Shown here piece after piece: positions 9,941 through 17,660 of a stretch of DNA of 64,000 nt (the first letter of the stretch is position 1; the number at the start of each line of letters is the position of its first letter). Location of the stretch: the NCBI RefSeq assembly GCF_900129465.1, contig NZ_FSRA01000001.1, positions 248,001 through 312,000 of the forward strand. The letters are read 5' to 3'. A model generated the notes under the pieces. That model did no database searches. It saw nothing but the letters and a program-made list of their open reading frames with translations, and was not told the DNA's origin. Made by a program: the position numbers and the translations under genes. The stretch comes from Chitinophaga niabensis (GTDB taxonomy: Bacteria > Bacteroidota > Bacteroidia > Chitinophagales > Chitinophagaceae).

Positions 9941-11170
9941 TTAATGCCCGGCTACGGCACCTTCTGTTTTATTTTTTCTTTGCCAGATAAATAGTACAAT
10001 AAACAGTACGATCAGGATGGCAGGGAATATAGTGATCTTTGCCAGTGTTTCCTGTCCTGCAGTGAGTGTTAATGCATCTCCGGTCAATCCTTTTGCTGCA
10101 CTTTCTGCAGTAGCCTTATCGATCCATCTGCCGATGATGGGTTGGAAGATGGATGTAGAGAACATCCCTACACCTCCAATGATGGACATACCTAAAGCTC
10201 CGCTCAATGGAACTCTCTGTGCTACCGCTCCAACCATGGTTGGCCAGAAATAACAAACGCCTATGGCAAAACATATAGCCGCCAGGTATACCAGCGGGCC
10301 TGTTACTGTACTGAACAGGTAAATGCCGATGGTGGCAAAAATAGCTGAACCCAGCAGTACACCTGTTTGTCCTAGTTTTGCTACAGCGGGGCCTGCAAAA
10401 TATCTGCCTACAGCCATTAAACCAGTAACCAATGCCAGGATGAGCATTGGGCTGGCACCGCTGCTGGCCATAATAAGGCCTACCCATTGCTGCGGGCCGA
10501 ATTCTGTTATCGCCGTAAGTGCCATGCAGCAGAACAGGAATATATAGAGGGGAGATATCATGGCTTTGAGGTTCTCTGACAATGAAGCAGCTCCTTCTAC
10601 CTGTGCTTTAGGGAAAGTTTTGCCATAGAACAGGAAAGCATATATAACAGTGGGGATCATGAGTACCCACATTTGCAGCTGCCAGCTTAAATGAGCATCG
10701 GTCATGAATTTGGAGATCAGGCTGCCGATCACGATACCTCCGGGGAACCACATATGGAACCTGTTCAGCATTTTGTTCATTTTCACGCCGGACCAGAGAT
10801 CTGCGATCATGGGGTTACAGGCGGCCTCTGTACACCCGTTCCCGAAACCGATGAACAGCGTGGAAATAAGGAGACCGGCATAACCCGTGGCATAAATAGT
10901 GAGTATAATTCCTAAGGTATGGGCCACAAATGCCACCCGCATGATATTCCTGGGGCCAAAACTGTGGTATACCAACCCGCCTATGATCATGGAAATAGGG
11001 AATCCCAGGAACCACATGGAATTGATGAAACCCAGTTCTTCGGCTGTCAGGTTGAACTGCTGGCCGAGCTGGGGCAGGATGCCTGCTCTGATGGCAAAGG
11101 TGAAGGCAGTTGTGATGAGGGCAAAACAACTACCGTTGAAAAGTGCGCTTTTGTTAACGTCGTTAGTCAT
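9941..11170 (-). CDS. MFS transporter, probably sugar permease
   Basis: A 409-residue inner-membrane carrier of the major facilitator superfamily with about 12 hydrophobic segments spread over the whole protein. The first helix hairpin (residues 20-60) and the loop GLVYHSFGPRNIMR (a variant of the MFS loop 2-3 motif) are recognisable. The C-terminus is charged (WQRKNKTEGAVAGH). The overall pattern resembles Bacteroidota sugar permeases of the nucleoside/fucose:H+ symporter type, but the substrate is not readable. Its place upstream of GH43 and GH29 genes suggests uptake of a released monosaccharide such as fucose or arabinose; that link is inference. A terminator separates it from the GH43 gene. 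Confidence 0.88.
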   Translation of the reverse strand: MTNDVNKSALFNGSCFALITTAFTFAIRAGILPQLGQQFNLTAEELGFINSMWFLGFPISMIIGGLVYHSFGPRNIMRVAFVAHTLGIILTIYATGYAGLLISTLFIGFGNGCTEAACNPMIADLWSGVKMNKMLNRFHMWFPGGIVIGSLISKFMTDAHLSWQLQMWVLMIPTVIYAFLFYGKTFPKAQVEGAASLSENLKAMISPLYIFLFCCMALTAITEFGPQQWVGLIMASSGASPMLILALVTGLMAVGRYFAGPAVAKLGQTGVLLGSAIFATIGIYLFSTVTGPLVYLAAICFAIGVCYFWPTMVGAVAQRVPLSGALGMSIIGGVGMFSTSIFQPIIGRWIDKATAESAAKGLTGDALTLTAGQETLAKITIFPAILIVLFIVLFIWQRKNKTEGAVAGH

Positions 11171-11282
11171 AAACGTGAGATTGTAGATTCTGACTAAAAT
11201 AGTAAATTTTTTTTATGCAAGGGGAGTATTTTAAAAGATAGGCGTTTTGCCTGTTTCCTGATTTTGAATACCTTGCCTTATT

Positions 11283-11891
11283 ATGGATCCAGTTAGAATC
11301 AGGGAAGCCTATACCCGGATGAATGATGCCGAAATACTGACCTTTCTGAAAGAAGAAGGGCTAAAGCTCAGTGGAGATGCTTTTCTTATTTTGAGAGAGG
11401 AACTTAAGAAGCGAAACATGGGGGCAGATCAACTTGCAGCAATTGAACATGAAATTATTCTAAGGGCCAGTATCAATAAAGAGCGGGCTGCCGATCAGTT
11501 GAATAATGATCTTTATGCAGATGCGATTGCATTTGCTTTTTCACAAAAGGAGAAGGGAAGCAGGGATTATGATATTTATGTCGGACTTATAGAAAAAGGA
11601 ATAAATGAGGAATACTCAAATATAATTGTAAACAGGCTGGATGAAGGGGCTAAGAACTTAATAGAGGATGCCAGAACCGGGATCATAACCGGTTGGGTGA
11701 TATCGATACTCGGAGTGGCAGCAATTCTTGTAACGATCGAAATAAAGTATTTTTCTTTCCTGGGAATTATGTTACTGCTGAGTGGAATTCTTACGATAAT
11801 AGCGTCTTCGAGAAAAAGGAGCAGGTATGAAAAGGTACTGGAGAATATCAAACTGGAAGAGCAAAACCGAAAAGGCCAAACTACCTTATAA
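11283..11891 (+). CDS. Hypothetical membrane protein
   Basis: A 202-residue protein with a charged, helical cytoplasmic-looking N-terminal half (about 1-130), two adjacent transmembrane helices (about 137-155 and 160-177), and a short basic tail with a KRSRYEKVLENIKLEEQ helix. I do not recognise a family. The short start motif NDAEILTFLKEEG resembles segments found in other unassigned Bacteroidota membrane proteins, but no function follows from that. It is a single gene convergent with the flavin monooxygenase. Confidence 0.65.
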   Translation: MDPVRIREAYTRMNDAEILTFLKEEGLKLSGDAFLILREELKKRNMGADQLAAIEHEIILRASINKERAADQLNNDLYADAIAFAFSQKEKGSRDYDIYVGLIEKGINEEYSNIIVNRLDEGAKNLIEDARTGIITGWVISILGVAAILVTIEIKYFSFLGIMLLLSGILTIIASSRKRSRYEKVLENIKLEEQNRKGQTTL

Positions 11892-11946
11892 TAGAAAACG
11901 AATATCCTTTTCTCTATAAGATAGCAACCCCCAATATAAATTGGTA

Positions 11947-13095
11947 TCAGTGTCCCTCAAAAAAGCGCAACATTGTATTTAAAGCATCTTCCGAGTGCAT
12001 ACGCTCCCCGTTTTCAAGTGATTCTTTTGCCATAATGGCGGCCCTTTTGCGCATATTGACTTCATACCTGGCTATGGCATCCTGTTCTCCGGATGTTAAA
12101 TATTCACTCAGTTCCAGGGCATCCAGCATGGCCATGTTCACTCCTTCTCCTGCAAAAGGTGGCATTACATGAGCGGCGTCACCCAGCATGGTTACGTTGG
12201 GCAGGGATTTCCAGGTTTGATCTAAGGGCATGCAATATATGGGCCTTGGGATAAATGGTGTTACCGCATTTTCGAACAGTTCGTACCAAATGCTGCTCCA
12301 TTCCGGGTAGTCCCTTTTGAACCAGGCCAACATTTGGGCATTATCCGTATAATCCAGGCCGTTATCTTTTGCCCAGTTTTCATCCGTTTTGAAGCTCGCA
12401 TAAAAGCCTATTTCCCCATTGCCTTTTTGTCCCATTAAAATATCCTTCTTATTTCCAAAGGCCATGATCTTGCCGCCTCTGAGCAATGCCGCAATCTGAG
12501 GTGTGCTGTTTGCTGCGTCATAGACATTTCCCTCCAGCATGGTAATTCCCGAGTAAAAAGGTTTGATATCGGTGATGTACGGGCGGATCTTAGAATTGGC
12601 GCCATCCGCAGCGATCACAAGATCTGCATAGGCTGATGTGCCGTTTTTGAAATGCAGCAGCCAGCCCTCTTTTTGTGCTTCCATGGAAAGGAAATGATTG
12701 TTCCAAACCACCGTTCCCGGCTGCAGGGATGCTAATAAGATCTTTCTTAATACACCACGGTCTATTTCCGGGCGAAAGTGCTCATAGCCAAAGTTTTCTT
12801 CCGGTTTGGTTTCGTGGTCGCTGTGAAAGATTTCGGCCTGCTCATTGGTGATAGTCAGCCTGTCCGCACCAGGCATGTAATTCTTCTTAAACTCATTTAA
12901 AAGACCAGCTTTAATGATAGCCGCCAGTCCGGACTCATCATGCAGGTCCAGCGGCGAACCCTGTACACGGGCATCTTTGTTCAGATCCCGTTCATAGACT
13001 TTTATGTTTGCACCTTTGAGCTGTAAAAGCCTTGCTAATGTAAGCCCGCCGGGGCCGCCGCCAACGATGGCGATCTCTTTATTCTGTAATAACAT
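11947..13095 (-). CDS. FAD-dependent monooxygenase, TetX-like
   Basis: A 382-residue group A flavoprotein monooxygenase. It has an N-terminal Rossmann motif GGGPGGLTLARLL, an Arg-containing FAD segment (YERD, then LDLHDESG), and the C-terminal FAD motif GDAAHVMPPFAGEGVN. These blocks and the total length match tetracycline-inactivating TetX and its environmental relatives in Bacteroidota. From memory the likeness to TetX extends over the full protein, but substrate-pocket residues differ, so tetracycline activity cannot be claimed. There is no signal peptide; it acts in the cytoplasm. The gene lies 9 bp downstream of an AraC-type regulator on the same strand, so the two form an operon and the regulator may respond to the substrate. 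Confidence 0.9.
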   Translation of the reverse strand: MLLQNKEIAIVGGGPGGLTLARLLQLKGANIKVYERDLNKDARVQGSPLDLHDESGLAAIIKAGLLNEFKKNYMPGADRLTITNEQAEIFHSDHETKPEENFGYEHFRPEIDRGVLRKILLASLQPGTVVWNNHFLSMEAQKEGWLLHFKNGTSAYADLVIAADGANSKIRPYITDIKPFYSGITMLEGNVYDAANSTPQIAALLRGGKIMAFGNKKDILMGQKGNGEIGFYASFKTDENWAKDNGLDYTDNAQMLAWFKRDYPEWSSIWYELFENAVTPFIPRPIYCMPLDQTWKSLPNVTMLGDAAHVMPPFAGEGVNMAMLDALELSEYLTSGEQDAIARYEVNMRKRAAIMAKESLENGERMHSEDALNTMLRFFEGH

Positions 13096-13104
13096 GCAGC
13101 AAAG

Positions 13105-13854
13105 CTACTTCTGCTTTAGAACGGATAATAGTACAAATCGGTCGTTTTTGTTTCTGAAAAGTTCTTTCGGCACTACGCCGGAGAATTTCTTTATTTCTTT
13201 GATGAAATGGTTTTGGTCTGCGAAGTTCAGTTCAGGGAAGAGTTTTCCCTGCGCAATATGTTCCAGCGATGCCCTGAAGCGCAGGATCTTGCAGAATGCT
13301 TTTAAAGAAAGGCCGAATTGCTGGTTGAAATAGCGGTTCATCTGTCTGCTGCTCCAGAATACCTTTTCCGAAAGTTCCTTGATGGTCATTTCGCCGTTGC
13401 TTGAATAGATTAATTCGAAAAGTTTTCGTTTTCGTTCATCGATCTCTTTTGGTACTGCGATCTTTTGGTGCGCTTTCTTATAGAATGCATCAAAGTCCTT
13501 CAGATCATCCGCACTGAAATCCCAAAAATCATTGGGCAGCTCTTTGGCGCTGTTTAAAAAACCGGCGATAGGGGTGGGGAGGATATATTCAACTGCAAGG
13601 GGTTTAAAGCTAATGGAGAAAGTGAGCGTTTGGGGGAGAACGGTTCTTTGCTCAGGTTCGGTTTCCAGGCCCATCAGTAAAACATGGAAAGGCTCCGTGA
13701 GAGATTGCGTGAAAAACAGATCTATCCTTCCATCAGGGATTACAATAACCTCTTTTGCTTCATCTGTAGGGTTATGAAACATCCCGATGTTTTCTACAAA
13801 GTCAGCTACGGATTTGTCCGGTTCGATGAATTTATAATAGAAATGATTGTTCAT
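13105..13854 (-). CDS. AraC-family transcriptional regulator (DUF6597-type N-terminus)
   Basis: A 249-residue regulator. The N-terminal part (about 1-140) contains IPDGRIDLFF, the hallmark of the DUF6597 domain found in many Bacteroidota AraC proteins. The C-terminal part (about 150-240) is an AraC DNA-binding domain, with one helix-turn-helix at MTIKELSEKVFWSSRQMNRYF and a second half ending in FADQNHFIKEIKKFSGVVPKE. It is first in an operon with the TetX-like monooxygenase and lies 41 bp from the divergent GNAT gene, so one intergenic region may serve both. Local regulation of the monooxygenase is inferred from position. Confidence 0.92.
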   Translation of the reverse strand: MNNHFYYKFIEPDKSVADFVENIGMFHNPTDEAKEVIVIPDGRIDLFFTQSLTEPFHVLLMGLETEPEQRTVLPQTLTFSISFKPLAVEYILPTPIAGFLNSAKELPNDFWDFSADDLKDFDAFYKKAHQKIAVPKEIDERKRKLFELIYSSNGEMTIKELSEKVFWSSRQMNRYFNQQFGLSLKAFCKILRFRASLEHIAQGKLFPELNFADQNHFIKEIKKFSGVVPKELFRNKNDRFVLLSVLKQK

Positions 13855-13895
13855 TGTCTTTACAAGTTACTTTATATTGGTTTAATTTCGCTGTT

Positions 13896-14360
13896 ATGAG
13901 TACCGTTATCACAAGACCTGCTGCTTTTAATGATCTTCCCGTTCTGGCTGAATTCTTACAGTTGTTGGTGAATGCTGAAAGACCTTTTGATGTGACCTTA
14001 CAGGAGGGGGATCTTATTTATTATGACCTCAAAGAATTGATGGAACGGGATAATTCCGAACTGCTGGTACTGGAGGTGGATGGTAAGCTGGTTGGCTGTG
14101 GTTATGCACAGATCCGGCCTGCAAAACCTTACCTGATATATAAAGAATATGCTCATCTTGGATTTATGTACGTGTTGCCTGAATATAGGGGGCAGGGGTT
14201 GAATCAGCAATTGATAGAAGGGCTGAAGACGTGGGTGAAATCCAAGGGGGTTAAAGAAGTAAGGCTGGAAGTTTATACGGAGAATAATGCTGCAGTGAGG
14301 GCGTATGAGAAGGCGGGGTTTAAGCAGATCCTGACTGAGATGCGATATGAACTTGAATAA
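13896..14360 (+). CDS. GNAT family N-acetyltransferase
   Basis: A 154-residue acyl-CoA-dependent acetyltransferase. The acetyl-CoA binding loop is seen in HLGFMYVLPEYRGQGLNQQLI (motif A, pyrophosphate loop RGQGLN), followed by the motif B segment LEVYTENNAAVRAYEKAGF. The frame is open 14 codons upstream, overlapping the start of the AraC gene. The ATG at 13896 (MSTVITRPA) starts the fold at the normal place and is preferred. The substrate is unknown. It is followed by a clear terminator. Confidence 0.9.
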   Translation: MSTVITRPAAFNDLPVLAEFLQLLVNAERPFDVTLQEGDLIYYDLKELMERDNSELLVLEVDGKLVGCGYAQIRPAKPYLIYKEYAHLGFMYVLPEYRGQGLNQQLIEGLKTWVKSKGVKEVRLEVYTENNAAVRAYEKAGFKQILTEMRYELE

Positions 14361-14467
14361 AATAAAGTTGGCAGGGTTGGCAGGCAACAGAACCGGCTGC
14401 TGTCTTCTTGTGCCCCGGATCAGGGAAATATTTATTGAATAGTGGATTTTCAGTTAAGTTCGAAGCG

Positions 14468-14507
14468 ATCCGGTAGAGGGGACTGTGTGTTCTACCGGAT
14501 TTTGTTT
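14468..14507 (+). terminator. Intrinsic terminator after the GNAT gene
   Basis: A 10-bp perfect stem ATCCGGTAGA/TCTACCGGAT (14468-14477 and 14491-14500) with a 13-nt loop, followed by TTTGTTT on the plus strand. It lies about 110 bp past the GNAT stop codon and just before the end of the convergent peptidase gene. Confidence 0.8.
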
Positions 14508-14528
14508 AAGCGACCATTGTGGAATGAA

Positions 14529-16127
14529 CTATTTCCTGCCCGATATTAACTGAACAGCTGCCTGCAGCTCTGTATCCAATCCCTTACGCACATCACTAAC
14601 AGTAGGGCTCACTACCTTATCAGGCTGAATCCCCACACCCACAAACTCCGTCCCATCCCCCAGCATATCGCGTTTCGTACAGATCCGCGCAGTACCATTA
14701 CCCGGCAACGTAATCAACATCGGTTGCCCGGAACTTCCACCGGTAGCTTCTCCTATTACCACCCCGCGTTTCATTGTTTTAAAAGCCGCTACAAAATCTT
14801 CCGCAGCAGAAAATGTACGCGCACTGGTTAATACGATCACCTGGCCGGTGTAGGGTTGCTGTTTACCTGGCATAAACCAGTTCCTGTTTAGGTCCGGTTG
14901 TTGATTACGGCCCCATGCCCGGTAAGTAGGTTTATAGTCTCTTGTATAGGAAGTATGCACCAGGGCAGGTTGATCTACAAAATACCGGAGAATAGCCCAT
15001 CCCACAGACGTATTGCCACCCCCGTTATTTCTCACATCAAAAATAACCGCTTTTGCTTTGGATATCTCTTCATACTTCGCAGCGAAGGCAGTAGCCGCAG
15101 AATCATTACCAAAAGTATTGAGTGCAACATAAGCAATATTGCCAGGTAACAGGCGGTACTCAAAAGCCGGCACCTGTAAAGCAGCTGAACGTTCAGCGGG
15201 TTTAACCCGTGCGATAGTCTGTTCGCTCACTTTACCGGAGGCATCCCGGACCTGCAACCTTATTGGCTCATGCAAAGCACCTGCAAACAGGGCATAATCG
15301 TAGCCACGTACTATTTTATCCTGCCTGGTAGAACTGCTCTGGTAAGGCGTCACATAACGGGCAGCATACTCTTTCACGGGAATGCCGTTTACCTGCAACA
15401 CCTCCTGCCCAACCTTAAGAGCAAGCGCTTTATCGTATACACCGATCACCACCACCTTCTCTTCAATCAACCTGGTGCGAACCAGCGGCCTTGCATATAC
15501 GGAGTCGGTAAGGGCCGGAGGCATATACACATTGGTATGGCCATCGCGCAGGGCAGCTGCCATTTCAGACAGCAGCTGATAATATTCTTTGGTAGAAGTA
15601 GAAAGCCGCACTTTAGGCAAATAAGTGAAATAGAGCGAATCGATGTTCACCTCCGGTGCCACATCAAAGTTCACGAAGTTGTATTTAACCTCAGACCAGA
15701 ATTTAGACAAACCGGCTATTTTCTCATTCTCTGAAATATTGGATTGATAAGGTGTATTAAACTGCTCCGATTCCCAAAAGGATTTTTGGTTGAAGAAAGT
15801 ACGGGCTGTTTTTTGCTGCCTTAAGCGATTTCCTTCCATCTCCTTGAGCATAGGGGCCCAACGTGGATCGGCATGCAGGGAGAGCAGGTCTTCGTCCTTC
15901 TCCGTATTAGAAGTGTTGGAATAACCTTCTTCAATAGCTTTATCAAGATACCGGAAGGCCAGTGAAGCCTTACCGGCAAGCGCGAAATAACAGGCGGTAT
16001 TATAATGGGATATTTCGAAATCACCGCCGGCTAATTTGCTCAATAAATTCTCAGCCGGCGTTTGTGCCCTGGTTACTGAGGCTTGCAGCATAAGAATGCC
16101 AAGGAGGATTTTGTGTAGGATGCGCAT
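14529..16127 (-). CDS. S41 family (C-terminal processing-like) peptidase
   Basis: A 532-residue exported serine peptidase. A signal peptide (about 1-21, ending TRAQ) is followed by a small helical TPR-like region (about 25-90, NTACYFALAGKASLAFRYLDKAI). A linker follows, then a region with a PDZ-like segment near 240-270 (VGQEVLQVNGIPV) and the S41 catalytic core. In the core, FDVRNNGGGNTS is the family's substrate loop and Ser440 in RTFSAAED is the expected nucleophile. A Lys or other base is expected further on. Proteins of this type in Bacteroidota degrade peptides in the periplasm; the target is unknown. It is monocistronic. Confidence 0.88.
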   Translation of the reverse strand: MRILHKILLGILMLQASVTRAQTPAENLLSKLAGGDFEISHYNTACYFALAGKASLAFRYLDKAIEEGYSNTSNTEKDEDLLSLHADPRWAPMLKEMEGNRLRQQKTARTFFNQKSFWESEQFNTPYQSNISENEKIAGLSKFWSEVKYNFVNFDVAPEVNIDSLYFTYLPKVRLSTSTKEYYQLLSEMAAALRDGHTNVYMPPALTDSVYARPLVRTRLIEEKVVVIGVYDKALALKVGQEVLQVNGIPVKEYAARYVTPYQSSSTRQDKIVRGYDYALFAGALHEPIRLQVRDASGKVSEQTIARVKPAERSAALQVPAFEYRLLPGNIAYVALNTFGNDSAATAFAAKYEEISKAKAVIFDVRNNGGGNTSVGWAILRYFVDQPALVHTSYTRDYKPTYRAWGRNQQPDLNRNWFMPGKQQPYTGQVIVLTSARTFSAAEDFVAAFKTMKRGVVIGEATGGSSGQPMLITLPGNGTARICTKRDMLGDGTEFVGVGIQPDKVVSPTVSDVRKGLDTELQAAVQLISGRK

Positions 16128-16216
16128 AAAACTTTGTATTCTTTATAAAGACGAACGCCTATACGGAAAGTTGCACCAAATTACCTGAAATGTCACAAAT
16201 TAAAAGGGGATAGAAG

Positions 16217-16243
16217 TAAAAAGCCCGCTCTCAGAGCGGGCTT
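16217..16243 (-). terminator. Intrinsic terminator of the DUF3108-like gene
   Basis: A perfect inverted repeat AAGCCCGCTCT/AGAGCGGGCTT (16221-16231 and 16233-16243). On the minus strand it is followed by a short T-run (A-run at 16217-16222 on plus). It lies just past the stop codon at 16265. Confidence 0.88.
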
Positions 16244-16264
16244 CAATAATATCTAAACGAAAAT

Positions 16265-17581
16265 TCAGAGGGTCTTCTTCAACTTTATATCCACTTTTTC
16301 CCCTTCTTTTTTGATAGTTATCACCTTTTTGATAGTGGCGGCGGCATTGCCATTGTAGGCGTTGGAAGTTGTATGGGTAGCTGTACCCTGGTACAGCCCG
16401 TTTATGTAGGTATCCGTATAGCCAGTTACTTCGGACCGTATGGAAGTATGCACATATCCAAACTCTGTATAGACCATATAGTCTCCGGGCATCAGGTTTA
16501 CGAATTCAAAATGGCCTTTATCGTCATAAACAGTTGTTACCTTCATACATTCGGCCACATCCGCCGGAAGTGGAATGGCCCTTCCTTTTTTCCTGGATGC
16601 CTCATTCAGTTTCATCCATTCCTTAAAGAATTCTGTATAAGGTATCAGCACGATCTGCGTGCCTGCCCGGGCATATTGTTTCTTATTGATATTGACTACA
16701 GCTATTCCCCCAAGTGCCCCTTCGTTCTGGTTATCCCTTGCAAAAGCTTCTCCGCTGATAACAGCACTGCCGGATTTCAATAGTTTTAAAGTGGCGGCCT
16801 TGTCAAAGGTACTTTTGAAAGGATTATAATCTGTTTCTTTATCCACCATCAGAATATGCTGCCCCTTGGCGAAAACCTCCACTTTCCATAACCTGCGGGT
16901 TTCTTTATCAATATAATATTCAGACTTTTCATCGGTGGCCTCCTCATAAACGCTCACCTGCCAGCTTTTGTGCTCACCTGTCAGCTCACTGACATGCAGG
17001 CTGTTCTTCACTTCCTGGATGAGTGTTTTCTTGATATTAGTGGTATTTGAGGGTTTATAATCGTATACAGTCATGTCCGCATTATACCCTGAAGAAAGCG
17101 GGAGTAACCCAAGTAAATAGGGATAGCTGTAATTGTCGAAAAAAGCTTCTTTTACAGGTTCCTTTATGGTATTTCTTTTCTTGGTGTGTTTGTCATAATG
17201 ATAGCCTGTGATCTCCTTATCGTATTTCAGCACCATCTCCCTGTTCCTGCTAAAGGATGAACGATAGACGGGTTTGAAGGTATTTCCATCTACTATACTG
17301 GTATCCAGCCATTGATCATCAGAACCGGGCACTTTCAAAGTAGTGTAAATAGACAAAGGGCCGCTGCTGGTATTAATTTCAAATATAAACGTACTGATTT
17401 CTGTCTTATTTCCTGCTCCATCCAGGGAATAACAAGCCATTTCATATGTCCCGTTTTTCAGCCATTTTTTATCAAAGGAATTGTCTCCTGGTTTGATCAC
17501 TGTCTGCGCTTTGCACAATGTTGTGGCAGCCATGAGGACTGTAAATAGTATCCGGGAAGGGTGTGGTTTTCTGATTATCAT
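16265..17581 (-). CDS. Exported hypothetical protein with DUF3108-like and carboxypeptidase-regulatory-like regions
   Basis: A 438-residue protein with a signal peptide (about 1-25, ending LCKAQ). Residues 30-250 form a beta-rich region whose pattern (conversion of a measured intermediate, YYIDKETRRLWKVEVF) resembles the DUF3108 family of periplasmic proteins. The C-terminal third contains KGHFEFVNLMPGDYMVYTEFG, typical of a carboxypeptidase-regulatory-like beta-sandwich, and ends in a Lys-rich strand. No catalytic motif is visible. It is probably periplasmic or surface-associated, with unknown role. It lies 79 bp downstream of the TPR gene on the same strand and is followed by a strong terminator. 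Confidence 0.6.
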   Translation of the reverse strand: MIIRKPHPSRILFTVLMAATTLCKAQTVIKPGDNSFDKKWLKNGTYEMACYSLDGAGNKTEISTFIFEINTSSGPLSIYTTLKVPGSDDQWLDTSIVDGNTFKPVYRSSFSRNREMVLKYDKEITGYHYDKHTKKRNTIKEPVKEAFFDNYSYPYLLGLLPLSSGYNADMTVYDYKPSNTTNIKKTLIQEVKNSLHVSELTGEHKSWQVSVYEEATDEKSEYYIDKETRRLWKVEVFAKGQHILMVDKETDYNPFKSTFDKAATLKLLKSGSAVISGEAFARDNQNEGALGGIAVVNINKKQYARAGTQIVLIPYTEFFKEWMKLNEASRKKGRAIPLPADVAECMKVTTVYDDKGHFEFVNLMPGDYMVYTEFGYVHTSIRSEVTGYTDTYINGLYQGTATHTTSNAYNGNAAATIKKVITIKKEGEKVDIKLKKTL

Positions 17582-17660
17582 ATTACCAAAGTTACCTTAT
17601 AACTGTTTTTACCTTACTACAGTAAAACCATGAATTATTTTCTACTGGTTTTCCTGTATA

